From contig NZ_FORN01000003.1 in NCBI RefSeq assembly GCF_900114015.1, positions 62,001 through 126,000 of the forward strand: a stretch of 64,000 nt of DNA, given 5' to 3'. Within the stretch, counting starts at the first letter, position 1; every line of letters starts with the position of its first letter. The notes beneath the pieces were generated by a model. The model made no database searches. It saw nothing but the letters and a program-made list of their open reading frames with translations, and had not been told where the DNA came from. Positions 16,813 through 26,161 of this stretch are shown piece after piece. Source of the DNA: Caulobacter sp. UNC279MFTsu5.1 (lineage in GTDB: Bacteria; Pseudomonadota; Alphaproteobacteria; Caulobacterales; Caulobacteraceae). The position numbers and the translations under genes were made by a program.

Positions 16813-17826
16813 TCAGGCGAGCGATCTTGTGTCGATCGCCCCGGGCGATTTCCCGAACCGCGCCCGGTAGGCCTGGGGCGTGGTGGCCAGCGCCTTGCGG
16901 AAATGGTGGCGCAGGGCCGGGGCGCCGAAGCCGACGGCCTGGGCGATCTGCTCGACGCCGGCGGAGGTGGTTTCCAGCAGGTCGCGGGCCCGGGCCAGGC
17001 GCTCGGCCAGCAGCCAGCGGGCCGGGGTCGCGCCGGTGGCGGCCTCGAAGCGGCGCAGGAAGGTGCGGGGGCTCATGCCGGCCGCCTCGGCCAGGGCCTT
17101 GACGGTGTGCTCGCGGGCCAGGTCGGCGCGCATGCGGTCGAGGATCGGCGACAGGCGCGAGGCCTCGTGGGCCACCGGCACCGGGCGCTGGATGAACTGG
17201 GCCTGGCCGCCGTCGCGATGCGGCGGGATCACCAGCCGCCGGGCCACGGTGTTGGCGGCCTCCGGGCCGAAGTCGCGCCGCACTAGGTGCAGGCCCAGGT
17301 CCAGGCCCGCGGCGCTGCCGGCCGAGGTCATGACGTCGCCCTCGTCGACATAGAGCACGTCGGGCCGCACATCGATGTCGGGATGCAGGGCGCGCAATTT
17401 ATCCACATAGCGCCAGTGGGTGGTGGCCCGCCGTCCCGCCAGCAGGCCGGCCGCCGCCAGCACGAAGACGCCCGAGCAGATCGACATCACCCGCGCCCCG
17501 CTGGCGTGGGCCGCCCGCAGCGCCGCGATCAGCGGCCGGGGCACGGGGCTGTCGGCGCCGCGCCAGCCGGGGGCGATGATCGTGCCGGCCTGTTCGACCA
17601 GCTCCAGCCCGCCGTCGGCGACCACCTGGACGCCGCCCAGGCCGCGCAGGGGCCCCGGCTCGACCGCTGCCGTGGCGAAGGCGTACCAGTCCGGCCCCAT
17701 CTCCGGTCGGGGCAGGCCGAACAACTCGACCGCCACCCCGAACTCGAAGGTGCACAGGCCGTCATAGGCCAGGGCGACCACCTTCAGGTTCTCCGGGCGA
17801 CCGGCGGGTCCGGGACGGTTTGGCAT
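16813..17826 (-). CDS. ftrA: FtrA-type regulator (DJ-1/PfpI domain plus AraC helix-turn-helix)
   Basis: This is a GlxA-family regulator. Residues ~12-180 form a DJ-1/PfpI amidotransferase-like domain (VVALAYDGLCTFEFGVAVELFGLP, SICSGVFVLAAAGLLAGRRATTHW with the nucleophile-elbow cysteine). Residues ~220-325 form the double AraC helix-turn-helix (MSPRTFLRRFEAATGATPARWLL, VGFGAPALRHHFRKALATTPQAYRARF). The ATG at 17826 is taken, but ATG 17841 and a TTG at 17847 are in frame. It diverges from a rhodanese gene, an arrangement often seen for ftrA, and probably controls it. The ligand is unknown. Confidence 0.88.
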   Translation of the reverse strand: MPNRPGPAGRPENLKVVALAYDGLCTFEFGVAVELFGLPRPEMGPDWYAFATAAVEPGPLRGLGGVQVVADGGLELVEQAGTIIAPGWRGADSPVPRPLIAALRAAHASGARVMSICSGVFVLAAAGLLAGRRATTHWRYVDKLRALHPDIDVRPDVLYVDEGDVMTSAGSAAGLDLGLHLVRRDFGPEAANTVARRLVIPPHRDGGQAQFIQRPVPVAHEASRLSPILDRMRADLAREHTVKALAEAAGMSPRTFLRRFEAATGATPARWLLAERLARARDLLETTSAGVEQIAQAVGFGAPALRHHFRKALATTPQAYRARFGKSPGAIDTRSLA

Positions 17827-17912
17827 GATCTTTACGCCCATTGTCAATCATGCCAGCTAACCCCGGACCGCCGCCTGGGGCAAGTCTGGCGCGCCAACAA
17901 AAGGAGGCCGTC

Positions 17913-18332
17913 ATGAGCTTTGTTTCCGCCATCCCCGCCGCGCCGTCGCCGGAGGCCGCCGCCCACTTCGCCCGCCGCTTGGCCCTGGAGACCGACTGCG
18001 CCGACGTCGCCGCCTCCATGAAAGCCGGCGAGGTCGATTTCGTCCTGCTGCACGTGGTGGGATCGCCGCGGGCCTACGCCCGCCGCCACGTGCCTGGGGC
18101 CCTGCATCTGCGCCATGCCGAGATCACGGCCGAGCGGATGGCGGACTGGCCGGCCGACACCCTGTTCGTGGTCTATTGCGCCGGCCCGCACTGCAACGGC
18201 GCCGACCGCGCCGCCCTGAAGCTGGCCATGCTGGGCCGCCCCGTGAAGCTGATGATCGGCGGCGTCACCGGCTGGGAGGACGAGGGCCTGCCGTTCGCGA
18301 CGGGGGCGGAGCCAGGGGCGCTGGCGGCCTGA
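17913..18332 (+). CDS. Rhodanese-like sulfurtransferase
   Basis: This 139-residue single-domain rhodanese has the active-site loop VVYCAGPHCNGADRAA near residue 90, with the catalytic cysteine in CAGPHC. It also has the conserved HVPGALHL before it and GGVTGWEDEGLP at the end. Such proteins pass sulfane sulfur to cyanide or other acceptors in the cytoplasm. The start at 17913 has an ideal ribosome site, AAAGGAGG. It is divergent from ftrA and is its probable target. Confidence 0.88.
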   Translation: MSFVSAIPAAPSPEAAAHFARRLALETDCADVAASMKAGEVDFVLLHVVGSPRAYARRHVPGALHLRHAEITAERMADWPADTLFVVYCAGPHCNGADRAALKLAMLGRPVKLMIGGVTGWEDEGLPFATGAEPGALAA

Positions 18333-18513
18333 ACAGGTTCCGGCGGCGAAGCGGGCGGTCGATCCCAGGGGCGCCGCGAACAGGCCGTCCATGTCCAGGC
18401 ATGCAAGTATGGCGTGTTTTGGATACGTGTTGCATCCTCGCTTCGGGTTCGCCAGAAAGCCCCGGCCCGCGCATCGCGCGCCCGCGTCCTTCTCCAGCGA
18501 GACACCCCTGCTC

Positions 18514-19416
18514 ATGAAACGATCCAACCCCCTCGTCGCGCTTGGCCTGTTGTGCGCGGGCGCTCTCAATGCGACGGCCGGCGTCGCGGCGGAGGGATAC
18601 AGCCCCTTTCCTCCCGCGGGCGTCTACGAGGCCAGCGACAGCGGGTTCGAACGCCTGTTGACGATCCGCAAGGACGGCGGTTTCACACTGGAGGTGATGC
18701 AGAAGGGCAAGCCCGGCGCTCTGCGCAGCGGCGCGGGCGAAGGCGTGTTGACGGATGCGCCCGGCGGCTGGCGTTACGCCGAAGGGCGTTGCACCATGAC
18801 GCTGCGGCGCGCGGCCGGCGGCATGCAGTTGCACGTGGAGGCCTGCGCCAGCGACTGGGGCGATGTGCCGTTCGACGGCAAATACGCGCTCCAGGGCGCG
18901 CGCGGCGCCGCCGCCGCCTCCGTCCCGACGCCCGCCCCGCAGGCGGCGACGCCGGCGACACCCGCCAACGCCGGGCTGCCGTCGCGCCGGCAGCTGGACG
19001 ACACCTGGTCCAGCCTTGATATCGGCGGCGTGGCCGGAAAGACCGTGATCGTCATGGTCAAGCCGGCCCATTCCGGAACGACCGACAGCATTCTCGAGCA
19101 TTTCTCGAAAGCCGCCTTCGTCATCGACACGACAAGCGACTATCAGGCGCTGCCTCCCGCGGCCATGGCCCGGCCGCCGATCGGGCTGGTCGAGATCCCG
19201 CTTCCCCCGACCCGCGCCGACCAGGGGCTGGAGTTCGAGGTCGAGTGCAGCGACGGGAAGGTCGACGACATCGTGGTGATCAGCGTCGACAGCCAGGACG
19301 GCGCGAAGCCGATGACGCGACAGCGCGCGAGCGCCTGGAGGCTGAACGACCGTCTGCAGGCAGTGGAGATCAAGCCGGCGAGCCGGGTCAAATGTCCGGT
19401 GCAACCCGGCTATTGA
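18514..19416 (+). CDS. Secreted protein of unknown function
   Basis: This 300-residue protein has a signal peptide (MKRSNPLVALGLLCAGALNATAGVAA). The first ~105 mature residues form a compact domain with two cysteines (GRCTMTL, VEACASDWG). An Ala/Pro/Thr-rich linker follows (PTPAPQAATPATPANAG). The second domain, about 150 residues, also has two cysteines (VECSDGK, VKCPVQPGY). The two-domain linker layout suggests a periplasmic or cell-surface protein. I recognise no family. The start is the ATG at 18514, which gives a canonical signal peptide. Confidence 0.7.
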   Translation: MKRSNPLVALGLLCAGALNATAGVAAEGYSPFPPAGVYEASDSGFERLLTIRKDGGFTLEVMQKGKPGALRSGAGEGVLTDAPGGWRYAEGRCTMTLRRAAGGMQLHVEACASDWGDVPFDGKYALQGARGAAAASVPTPAPQAATPATPANAGLPSRRQLDDTWSSLDIGGVAGKTVIVMVKPAHSGTTDSILEHFSKAAFVIDTTSDYQALPPAAMARPPIGLVEIPLPPTRADQGLEFEVECSDGKVDDIVVISVDSQDGAKPMTRQRASAWRLNDRLQAVEIKPASRVKCPVQPGY

Positions 19417-19480
19417 TAAGGGGCGATCGGATCATGGGCGGTAGGTTGTTGGCTCCCGGCGCGACGCGCCATGGCCCAAC

Positions 19481-19927
19481 CTATCGCTCGCCCAGCGCCT
19501 TCAGCATGCCCAGCCGCGCCAGTTCGTCCGCGCGCTCGTTGTGGACGTGCCCCGCGTGCCCTTTGACCCAGCGCCAGTCGACCTCGTGGCGGGCCCGGGC
19601 GGCGTCGAGGCGCTGCCACAGGTCGACGTTCTTGACGGGGCTCTTGTCGGCGGTCTTCCAGCCTTTGGCCTTCCAGCCGTGGATCCACTGGGTGACGCCC
19701 TTCATCACGTACTGGCTGTCGGTGTGCAGCTCGGCCTTGGTCGGCTTGTTCAGGGCCTCCAGGGCCTGGATGGCGGCCATCAGCTCCATGCGGTTGTTGG
19801 TGGTCGCCAACTCGCCGCCCATGATTTCCTTCTTCTTGTCGCCGTACATCAGCAGGGCGCCCCAGCCGCCGGGGCCGGGATTCCCGCGGCAGGCGCCGTC
19901 GGTGTAGATCACCAGCCTGGGGGTCAC
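19481..19927 (-). CDS. rnhA: Ribonuclease HI
   Basis: The 148-residue enzyme cuts RNA in RNA-DNA hybrids, removing R-loops and primers. All four catalytic acids are visible: Asp in [15 protein letters not shown], Glu in NNRMELMAA, Asp in HTDSQYV and Asp in [10 protein letters not shown]. The basic protrusion [20 protein letters not shown] typical of bacterial RNase HI is also present. It starts with GTG at 19927, which overlaps the thrB stop as GTGA, so the two genes are co-translated. The window also encodes RNase HII. Confidence 0.95.
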   Translation of the reverse strand: MTPRLVIYTDGACRGNPGPGGWGALLMYGDKKKEIMGGELATTNNRMELMAAIQALEALNKPTKAELHTDSQYVMKGVTQWIHGWKAKGWKTADKSPVKNVDLWQRLDAARARHEVDWRWVKGHAGHVHNERADELARLGMLKALGER

Positions 19928-20886
19928 GCGCCGGCCCCGAACAGGCTGAGGCCCTCGCGGTGCACGGCCAGCTTGCGCTCGTATTCCAGCGGGTCCTTGG
20001 GCTTGACCAGGGCCCCGGCCGGGGTCGCGCCCCAGTCGGCCAGGCGGGTCAGGAAGAAGCGCATCGCCGCGCCGCGCGCCAGGATCGGGATGGCGGCGCG
20101 CTCGGCCGGGCTCAGCGGCCGGCGGCGCTCGTAGCCGGTGACCAGGGCCCGGGCGGCGGTGATGTTGAAGCTGCCGTCGGCCTCGAAGCACCAGGCGTTC
20201 AGGGTCACGGCGATGTCGTAGGCGAAGGCGTCGTCGCAGGCGAAGTAGAAGTCGATGGCCGCGGCGAACTTGCCGTCGGGCCGGAAGAAGACGTTGTCGG
20301 GGAAGTAGTCGGCGTGGATCACGCCCGCCGGCAGGCTGCGCGGCCACGACAGGGCCAGCTCGGCCAGATCCTTGTCGATGGTGGCGGCGAGGCCGGGCTT
20401 GAGGCCCTCGGCGGCCTTGCGGTGCTGGGCGAACAGCGGCGCCCAATGCGGCTGGCCCAGGTCGTTGGCGCGGCGGGCCGGATAGCCCTCGCCGGCCAGG
20501 TGCAGCCAGGCCAGGCCCTCGCCGGCCTCGCGGCAGTGGGCGACGGTCGGGCGGCGGGCCGACAGGCCGGGCAGGAACTCGACCAGGGCGGCGGGCTTGC
20601 CGCGGATGGTCTTGAGCGTGGCGCCCGAACGATCGGCGATCGGCTTGGCGCTGGGATAGCCGCGATCGGCCAGCCAGGTCAGCAGGTTCAGGAAATAGGG
20701 CAGGTCCTCGGGCTTGGCCCGCCGCTCGTAGACCGTGAGGATGAACCGCCCGCTCTGCGTCTCCAGCAGGAAGTTGGAGTTCTCCACGCCCTCGGCGATG
20801 CCCTTGAACGCAACGGCCTGCCCCAGGTCGTAGTCGGCCAGGAAGGCGGCGAGTTCGTCGTCGGTGATGTCGGTATAGACGGCCAT
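19924..20886 (-). CDS. thrB: Homoserine kinase (ThrB, aminoglycoside-phosphotransferase fold)
   Basis: This 320-residue kinase phosphorylates L-homoserine in threonine synthesis. It is the protein-kinase-like ThrB common in alphaproteobacteria, not the GHMP type of E. coli. The N-terminus ([23 protein letters not shown]), the [11 protein letters not shown] loop, the catalytic [13 protein letters not shown] and the metal-binding [13 protein letters not shown] match. It is followed by rnhA with a four-base overlap, a conserved pair in related genomes. ispH is encoded nearby on the same strand, with a small plus-strand gene between them. Confidence 0.92.
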   Translation of the reverse strand: MAVYTDITDDELAAFLADYDLGQAVAFKGIAEGVENSNFLLETQSGRFILTVYERRAKPEDLPYFLNLLTWLADRGYPSAKPIADRSGATLKTIRGKPAALVEFLPGLSARRPTVAHCREAGEGLAWLHLAGEGYPARRANDLGQPHWAPLFAQHRKAAEGLKPGLAATIDKDLAELALSWPRSLPAGVIHADYFPDNVFFRPDGKFAAAIDFYFACDDAFAYDIAVTLNAWCFEADGSFNITAARALVTGYERRRPLSPAERAAIPILARGAAMRFFLTRLADWGATPAGALVKPKDPLEYERKLAVHREGLSLFGAGA

Positions 20887-20968
20887 GGCCGGGGGATGCG
20901 GGACGGGGCGCTGGCGGTCAAGAGCGCTGTCGGAATTGTGCTAAGATGGTGTGGGAAGGAGACGATCC

Positions 20969-21229
20969 ATGATCGGTGAGCCGGACCGGGACGAGGCGCG
21001 CGAAGCCTCGGCGGATCAGCATGAACTCGGCCGATCCAAGGAGGTGCTTGCCGATGAACGGTTCGCGCGCGCAGAAGCCTTTATGGCTCGCTATCGGGCG
21101 ACTTTTGAAGCGCTAGCGAAGCAGGACGGCGCCGCCGACCTGGAAACTCTCCGTCAGATCGAACTCGGCGACGAGATCATGGATGAGTATGGCGAGACCT
21201 TCAGCGCTCTGGCCAAGCCGACGGATTAA
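20969..21229 (+). CDS. Small acidic helical protein of unknown function
   Basis: The ATG at 20969 follows GGAAGGAG. The 86-residue product is strongly charged and helical (EPDRDEAREASADQHELGRSKEVL... FEALAKQDGAADLETLRQIELGDEIMDEYGETFSALAK) with no cysteine and no membrane segment. Codon use is less GC-biased than in neighbours. A good intrinsic terminator follows 17 bases after the stop, which supports its being an independent, expressed gene. I do not recognise a family. Confidence 0.65.
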   Translation: MIGEPDRDEAREASADQHELGRSKEVLADERFARAEAFMARYRATFEALAKQDGAADLETLRQIELGDEIMDEYGETFSALAKPTD

Positions 21230-21245
21230 CCTTCCGTATCGAACA

Positions 21246-21269
21246 CCCATCAGCCTCCGATGGGCTTTT
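21246..21269 (+). terminator. Rho-independent terminator of the 86-residue protein gene
   Basis: CCCATC and GATGGG pair around a seven-base loop and are followed by CTTTT. Confidence 0.6.
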
Positions 21270-21285
21270 CCCAAGCCGGCAGAGT

Positions 21286-22257
21286 TTAGGCCGTCAGCAG
21301 CCGCGGCAGCTTGAAGGTCACGGTCTCCCGCGCCTCGACCAGTTCCTCGACGGTGACGTCGTAGCGCGTAGCGAGGGCGTCGAGCACGCCCTGGACCAGG
21401 TCTTCCGGCGCGGAGGCGCCGGCGGTGAGGCCGACGGCGTCGACCCCTTCGAACCACGACCAGTCGATGCCGCGAGCGTCGTCGATCAGGCGGGCGTCCC
21501 GGGCGCCGGCCCGCTTGCCGACCTCCATCAGCCGCACCGAGTTGGACGAGTTCTTCGAGCCGACCACCAGGATCAGGTCCGAGACGTCGGCCAGCATCTT
21601 CACCGCCTCCTGGCGGTTGGTGGTGGCGTAGCAGATGTCTTCCTTGTGCGGGGCGGCGATGCCCGGGAAGCGCTGCTTGAGCAGGTCGACCATCTCGGCG
21701 GTGTCGTCGACCGACAGGGTGGTCTGGGTCAGGAAGGCGACGTTGGCGGGGTCTTTCGGAACCCAGGCGCGGGCGTCGTCGATGTTCTCGATCAGGGTCA
21801 CCGTGCCCTTGGGCAGCTGGCCCATCGTGCCGACGACCTCGGGGTGGCCGGCGTGGCCGATCAGCACGATCTCGCGACCGGCGTCGAAATGCTTCTGGGC
21901 CTCGACATGGACCTTGGACACCAGCGGGCAGGTGGCGTCGAGATAGACCATCTCGCGCGCCTTGGCCTCGGCGGGCACCGACTTGGGCACGCCATGGGCC
22001 GAGAACACCACGGGACGGTCGGCCGGGGCCTCGTCCAGCTCCTCGATGAACACCGCGCCCAGCGCCTTCAGGCGGTCGACGACGTGGCGGTTGTGGACGA
22101 TCTCATGGCGCACATAGACCGGCGCGCCGAACTTCTGAATCGTCCGCTCGACGATCTGGATCGCCCGGTCGACGCCGGCGCAGAAGCCGCGCGGACTGGC
22201 CAGGATCACGCGGAGTTCGCGGCGGCCGGGGCTGGAGAGGGGCGAATGGGCGTTCAT
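21286..22257 (-). CDS. ispH: 4-hydroxy-3-methylbut-2-enyl diphosphate reductase
   Basis: IspH (LytB) is the last enzyme of the MEP isoprenoid pathway and makes IPP and DMAPP with a 4Fe-4S cluster. The three cluster cysteines are visible in [23 protein letters not shown] and [12 protein letters not shown]. The [19 protein letters not shown] and GSKNSSNS motifs are complete. The 323-residue length is normal. The ATG at 22257 is kept because the N-terminal MNAHSPLSS extension is short. It reads away from the secreted-protein/argS operon. Confidence 0.96.
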   Translation of the reverse strand: MNAHSPLSSPGRRELRVILASPRGFCAGVDRAIQIVERTIQKFGAPVYVRHEIVHNRHVVDRLKALGAVFIEELDEAPADRPVVFSAHGVPKSVPAEAKAREMVYLDATCPLVSKVHVEAQKHFDAGREIVLIGHAGHPEVVGTMGQLPKGTVTLIENIDDARAWVPKDPANVAFLTQTTLSVDDTAEMVDLLKQRFPGIAAPHKEDICYATTNRQEAVKMLADVSDLILVVGSKNSSNSVRLMEVGKRAGARDARLIDDARGIDWSWFEGVDAVGLTAGASAPEDLVQGVLDALATRYDVTVEELVEARETVTFKLPRLLTA

Positions 22258-22417
22258 GGCCCGAACCTAAGGGTTCCGGGCCGCCCGCGCCAGCATCCGG
22301 CCGAAACTTGCGTGAAATCTGCTGCGCATTGCGACGTCACGCATATGCCTTTATCAGGCTCCATGACGCTGGTGGGGAATTCCCGCTCAAGCTTTCCAAT
22401 CTCGAACCGGACGTTTC

Positions 22418-23122
22418 ATGCGCCGCAATCTCTCCGTCGCCCTCAGCGCCCTGATGGCCCTCTCGATCGCCGCCACGGCGACGACCGTCCACGCCCAGCA
22501 GGGGCGTCCCGGTCAAGGCGGCCAAGGCGGCGACGACGACCAGGCCGCCAAGAAGAAGAAGCGCGACGACGAGTGGAACCAGCCCAAGGCGCCCCTGGCC
22601 CAGCTGCGCAACGCCGGCCCGTGCCCCTATGTGAAGGTGCTGTACGACGCCAGCCGCTATGTCGAGTTCAAGGACGGCAAGGAGTCCGCCGCCCAGACCG
22701 CCTATACCGGCGAGATCCAGGGCCTGTCCTCGGGCTGCGCCTACAAGAGCAACGACCCGATCAAGATGCAGGTCCAGATGCTGTTCGAGCTGGGCCGCGG
22801 CCCGCAGGCGACCGGCTCGCAGAAGACCTATCGCTACTGGGTCGCGGTGACCGAGCGCAACAAGGACGTCCTGGCCAAGGAATATTTCGACCTGCCGGTG
22901 ACCTTCCGCGAGGGCCAGGATCGCGTCTATGCGACCGAGACCCTGAAGACCATCACCATCCCGCGGGCCGACGAAAAGGTCAGCGGCAGCAATTTCGAGG
23001 TCCTGGTCGGCTTCGACGTGACCCCGGAAATGGCCGCCTTCAACCGTGACGGCAAGCGCTTCCGCGTCAACGCCGGCCAGATCCAACAGGCCCAAGGCCA
23101 GCAGACCCAAACCAAGCCATGA
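22418..23122 (+). CDS. Secreted protein of unknown function, coupled to argS
   Basis: This 234-residue protein has a signal peptide ([26 protein letters not shown]), a Gly/Gln- and Lys-rich disordered segment ([26 protein letters not shown]), then a beta-rich domain with two cysteines ([22 protein letters not shown]). A Gln-rich tail closes it. It overlaps argS by ATGA, so it is probably co-translated with an essential gene. It is a Caulobacterales-type protein of unknown role, and the periplasm is its likely location. Confidence 0.75.
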   Translation: MRRNLSVALSALMALSIAATATTVHAQQGRPGQGGQGGDDDQAAKKKKRDDEWNQPKAPLAQLRNAGPCPYVKVLYDASRYVEFKDGKESAAQTAYTGEIQGLSSGCAYKSNDPIKMQVQMLFELGRGPQATGSQKTYRYWVAVTERNKDVLAKEYFDLPVTFREGQDRVYATETLKTITIPRADEKVSGSNFEVLVGFDVTPEMAAFNRDGKRFRVNAGQIQQAQGQQTQTKP

Positions 23123-24960
23123 GTGATTTGAAGCGGTCCCTGAGCGAGGCGGCCGCGGCCGCCTTCCAGGCCGCCGGACTGTCTCCCGACTTCGGTCGCG
23201 TCACCGCGTCCGACCGGCCCGACCTGGCCGACTTCCAGTGCAACGGGGCCCTGGCGGCCGCCAAGAGCGCCAAGCGCAATCCGCGCGAGATCGCCGTGCA
23301 GGTCGTCGACATCCTGAAAACCGACCCGCGCCTGGCCTCGGTGGAGATCGCCGGCGTCGGCTTCATCAACATGCGCGTCTCCAGCGACGCCCTGTCGGTC
23401 CGCGCCAACCAGATCGCCGCCGACCCGCGCGCCGGGGCCGAGCCGCTGGCCAGCCCGCGCCGGGTGCTGGTCGACTATGCCGGCCCCAACGTCGCCAAGC
23501 CGATGCACGTGGGCCACCTGCGCGCCTCGATCATCGGCGAGTCGGTCAAGCGCCTGTACCGCTTCCGCGGCGACGACGTGGTGGGCGACGCCCACTTCGG
23601 CGACTGGGGCTTCCAGATGGGGCTGCTGATCAGCGCCGTCATGGAGGAGGACGCCTTCATCCGCGCTCTGCTCGAGCGCCTGGTCGAGGCCCCCCGCGGA
23701 TTCTCCAAGGCCGACGAGGACAAGGTAATGGCCGAGTTCGCCCAGCGCGTGTCGCTGGAGGACCTGGACCGCCTCTACCCCGCCGCCTCGGCGCGCCAGA
23801 AGGAAGACGCCGAGTTCAAGGAACGGGCCCGCAAGGCCACCGCCGAGCTGCAGAACGGCCGCTTCGGCTACCGCCTGCTGTGGCGCCACTTCGTCAACAT
23901 CAGCCGCGTGGCGCTGGAGCGCGAGTTCCATGCCCTGGGCGTCGACTTCGACCTCTGGAAGGGCGAGAGCGACGTGCAGGACCTGATCGCCCCGATGGTC
24001 CGCCAACTGGAGGACAAGGGGCTGCTGGTCGACGACCAGGGCGCCCGGATCGTCCGCGTGGCCCGTCCCGGCGAGACCAAGAAGAAGAAGCTGCCCGACG
24101 GTTCGGTGGTCGAGGTCGAGAGCCCTGACCCGCTGCTGGTCGTCTCGTCGGAAGGCTCGGCCATGTACGGCACGACCGACCTGGCCACGATCCTGGATCG
24201 CCGCAAGTCGTTTGACCCGCACCTGATCCTCTACGCCGTGGACCAGCGCCAGGCCGACCATTTCGAGCAGGTGTTCCGCGCCTCCTACCTGGCCGGCTAC
24301 GCCGAGCCGGGCGGGCTGGAGCACATCGGCTTCGGCACCATGAACGGGGCCGACGGCAAGCCGTTCAAGACCCGCGCCGGCGGGGTGCTCAAGCTGCACG
24401 ACCTGATCGAGATGGCCCGCGAGAAGGCCCGCGAGCGCCTGCGCGAAGCCGGCCTGGGCGCCGAGCTTTCGGACGAGGCCTTCGAGGACATCGCCCACAA
24501 GGTCGGCGTCGCCGCCCTGAAGTTCGCCGACCTGCAGAACTTCCGCGGCACCTCCTACGTCTTCGACCTCGACCGCTTTACCAGCTTCGAGGGCAAGACC
24601 GGGCCGTACCTGCTGTACCAGTCGGTGCGCATCAAGAGCATCCTGCGCAAGGCGGCCGAGCAGAAGGTCGTCTCGGGTCCGATCGTGGTCGGCGAGCCGG
24701 CCGAGCGCGACCTGACCCTGCTGCTGGACGCCTTCGAGGGCGCGCTGTCGGAGGCCTATGACAAGAAGGCCCCCAACTTCATCGCCGAGCACGCCTACAA
24801 GCTGGCCCAGACCTTCTCGAAGTTCTACGCCGCGTGCCCGATCCTCAGCGCCGAGGAGCCGGCGGTCCGGGCCTCGCGCCTGGCCCTGGCCGAGACGACG
24901 CTGAAGCAGCTGGAGCTGGCCCTGAACCTGCTGGGCATCGAAGCGCCGGAACGGATGTAG
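23119..24960 (+). CDS. argS: Arginyl-tRNA synthetase
   Basis: This class I synthetase of 613 residues charges tRNA-Arg. The N-terminal additional domain is followed by the HIGH-equivalent [13 protein letters not shown] near residue 133. The KMSKS-like region [14 protein letters not shown] lies near 415. The C-terminal anticodon-binding helical domain begins around 490 ([16 protein letters not shown]). Length and motifs are normal. The start overlaps the previous gene by four bases. A perfect 10-base hairpin lies ten bases after the stop but has no T-run. Confidence 0.96.
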   Translation: MSDLKRSLSEAAAAAFQAAGLSPDFGRVTASDRPDLADFQCNGALAAAKSAKRNPREIAVQVVDILKTDPRLASVEIAGVGFINMRVSSDALSVRANQIAADPRAGAEPLASPRRVLVDYAGPNVAKPMHVGHLRASIIGESVKRLYRFRGDDVVGDAHFGDWGFQMGLLISAVMEEDAFIRALLERLVEAPRGFSKADEDKVMAEFAQRVSLEDLDRLYPAASARQKEDAEFKERARKATAELQNGRFGYRLLWRHFVNISRVALEREFHALGVDFDLWKGESDVQDLIAPMVRQLEDKGLLVDDQGARIVRVARPGETKKKKLPDGSVVEVESPDPLLVVSSEGSAMYGTTDLATILDRRKSFDPHLILYAVDQRQADHFEQVFRASYLAGYAEPGGLEHIGFGTMNGADGKPFKTRAGGVLKLHDLIEMAREKARERLREAGLGAELSDEAFEDIAHKVGVAALKFADLQNFRGTSYVFDLDRFTSFEGKTGPYLLYQSVRIKSILRKAAEQKVVSGPIVVGEPAERDLTLLLDAFEGALSEAYDKKAPNFIAEHAYKLAQTFSKFYAACPILSAEEPAVRASRLALAETTLKQLELALNLLGIEAPERM

Positions 24961-24964
24961 GCCG

Positions 24965-25783
24965 TCAGGGACGCTCAAGATCCTTGAGCGTCGCCAGCAG
25001 TCCCTCGACCCCGCCGGTCTCCAGATACTGCTGGGCCACCAGCACCAGGCGCAGCTGCTTGGCCAGCAGGGCCAACTGGCGGTGCTGGTTCTCGGTGCGC
25101 TTCTGGGCGGTCTCGGCCTCCAGGGCGTCGGCCTCGGCCAGCAGCTTGCGGACCTCGGCAAGGGTCTTCTCGTTCTGGACGCCGGCCCGTTTGAGATATT
25201 CCTTGATACTGCGCAGGCCCTCGGCGGCGATGGCGTGGGCCTCGTCGCGGACCGTGGTCTGGGTCTCTGGATCAGCGATGGCGTCGAGCACCCGGCCCAA
25301 GGCGCTGTTGAGCTTGCTCATCAGGCCTGTGCGGGCCTCGCTCTGCAGCGGCAGCAGCCCGCGCGCGTCGATCAGCGACGGCAGGTTGGCGCCGTCCGAA
25401 ACCAGCGACTTGCGGCGAACCTCGACGAACACCTTGATGATGAAACGAGAGGCGGCGATGGCCTTGTCGGACTTCACCACGGTCGCCGCCATGAGGACAC
25501 CGTGTTCGGTGAAGGCGTATGGTCGATAGCGTCGGCCGCCGTGCGGCACACTTGAGGTCACATTTTGTGACCTCAAGTTTGTGAACTCATCGGCGGAGAG
25601 CTGAAACGCGAAGCCGTCGAACTTAAGGGGGTTGCGGCGCACTTGCTGGTTTAAGTGTTTGGTTTCAATATCAAAAAGTCTCGCGAGGTCCGTGTCGAGG
25701 ATCACCGATAGCCCTCGCGCCTCCAATACGGAGGGCGCTTCGCTAGCTTGAAATTCGTGGATGGAGGCGCGTTGGTCGGTCAT
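24965..25783 (-). CDS. ORF6N-domain DNA-binding protein
   Basis: This 272-residue protein has an N-terminal ORF6N domain, residues ~15-110 (VILDTDLARLFDIETKHLNQQVRRNP, LRSQNVTSS, RYRPYAFTEHGVLMAATVVKSDKA). The domain is a DNA-binding module of phage and mobile-element proteins. The rest is helical and charged with a coiled coil near 210-260 (RKLLAEADALEAETAQKRTENQHRQLALLAKQL). The 5' half is less GC-rich than the flanks, suggesting acquisition. The ATG at 25783 follows GGGCGGGC. A perfect palindrome occurs both just upstream of the start and inside the coding sequence. It ends four bases from the convergent argS stop. Confidence 0.82.
   Translation of the reverse strand: MTDQRASIHEFQASEAPSVLEARGLSVILDTDLARLFDIETKHLNQQVRRNPLKFDGFAFQLSADEFTNLRSQNVTSSVPHGGRRYRPYAFTEHGVLMAATVVKSDKAIAASRFIIKVFVEVRRKSLVSDGANLPSLIDARGLLPLQSEARTGLMSKLNSALGRVLDAIADPETQTTVRDEAHAIAAEGLRSIKEYLKRAGVQNEKTLAEVRKLLAEADALEAETAQKRTENQHRQLALLAKQLRLVLVAQQYLETGGVEGLLATLKDLERP
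25551..25580. repeat. Palindrome copy 1, inside the ORF6N coding sequence
   Basis: Two 11-base arms, CTTGAGGTCAC and GTGACCTCAAG, are separated by ATTTT, with TTT following. The copy encodes the NLRSQNVTS part of the ORF6N domain. All 30 bases are identical to the copy at 25791. Confidence 0.9.
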
Positions 25784-25790
25784 GCCCGCC

Positions 25791-25820
25791 CTTGAGGTCA
25801 CATTTTGTGACCTCAAGTTT
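25791..25820 (-). promoter_or_regulatory. Palindrome copy 2, immediately upstream of the ORF6N start
   Basis: The same 30 bases as at 25551-25580 lie eight bases upstream of the ATG, touching the ribosome-site region. In the frame of the gene it would again read NLRSQNVTS. A perfect 11-base inverted repeat at this place is best read as an operator or an mRNA hairpin controlling the gene. Confidence 0.65.
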
Positions 25821-25921
25821 TGCGGCGATCCGACCCAAATAACAATCCAAAGCTGTGCCCTGGCGGCTCCCTTCGCCTCGCCAGTTGACTCCCGCCGCCC
25901 CGTCGCCCAAACACGCCTCGA

Positions 25922-26103
25922 CCCTCGCGGGAGACGTCGGGATTCTGTCCCGAGGCCGAAGGCGCAACCGCCCCGGAAACGCTCAGGCAAAAGGACCGCG
26001 CGGGTTTAGGAACGCTGGAAAGAGGCAGTCGGAAACGGTTGCCCGCCGAAGGAGCAAGGCCGTCTGGTGCGGCCGGAATCTCTCAGGTCAAAGGGACAGC
26101 GGG
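25922..26103 (+). promoter_or_regulatory. Tandem glycine riboswitch upstream of gcvT
   Basis: Two glycine aptamers lie in series. The first runs from CGCGGGAGACGTC through CCGAAGGCGCAACC to CGGAAACGCTCAGGCAAAAGGACCG (about 25926-25998). The second runs from GCTGGAAAGAGGC through GCCGAAGGAGCAAG to GGAATCTCTCAGGTCAAAGGGACAG (about 26014-26099). The paired GCCGAAGG..GCAA and CTCAGG..AAAGGAC cores are diagnostic of the family. In this class glycine binding normally turns on the glycine-cleavage operon, which starts 59 bases downstream. The flank 25821-25921 belongs to its promoter and the ORF6N promoter. Confidence 0.93.
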
Positions 26104-26161
26104 GGCGAGACCACCTGGCGAAAGCCGGGCGGCGTCGCCGACCCCGATTGGAGCCCAAAGC

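Noticed and set aside
17399-17407. A second perfect DnaA box, TTATCCACA
   Set aside because: It lies inside the ftrA coding sequence (encoding part of YVDKLRAL), far from a promoter, and one or so chance matches are expected in a sequence this long.
24970-24992. Perfect GACGCTCAAG-ATC-CTTGAGCGTC hairpin as an argS terminator
   Set aside because: It lacks a T-run and lies within the 3' end of the convergent ORF6N coding sequence, so I list it only as a possible structure. It shares CTTGAG with the ORF6N operator, but in the opposite arrangement.
22927-25161. A very long open frame on the minus strand opposite argS and its neighbour
   Set aside because: It is the antisense shadow of argS, which has all synthetase motifs. 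Its translation is low-complexity Gly/Gln/Val/Leu sequence typical of GC-rich shadow frames. The same applies to minus-strand frames opposite gcvPA, gcvPB, bdhA, the 658-residue protein and pyrC, and to plus-strand frames opposite smc.
25784-26161. Extended in-frame N-terminus of gcvT upstream of 26162
   Set aside because: The extension would cover the second glycine aptamer, whose conserved core explains the sequence better than coding does. The GTG at 26162 aligns with the normal GcvT N-terminus.
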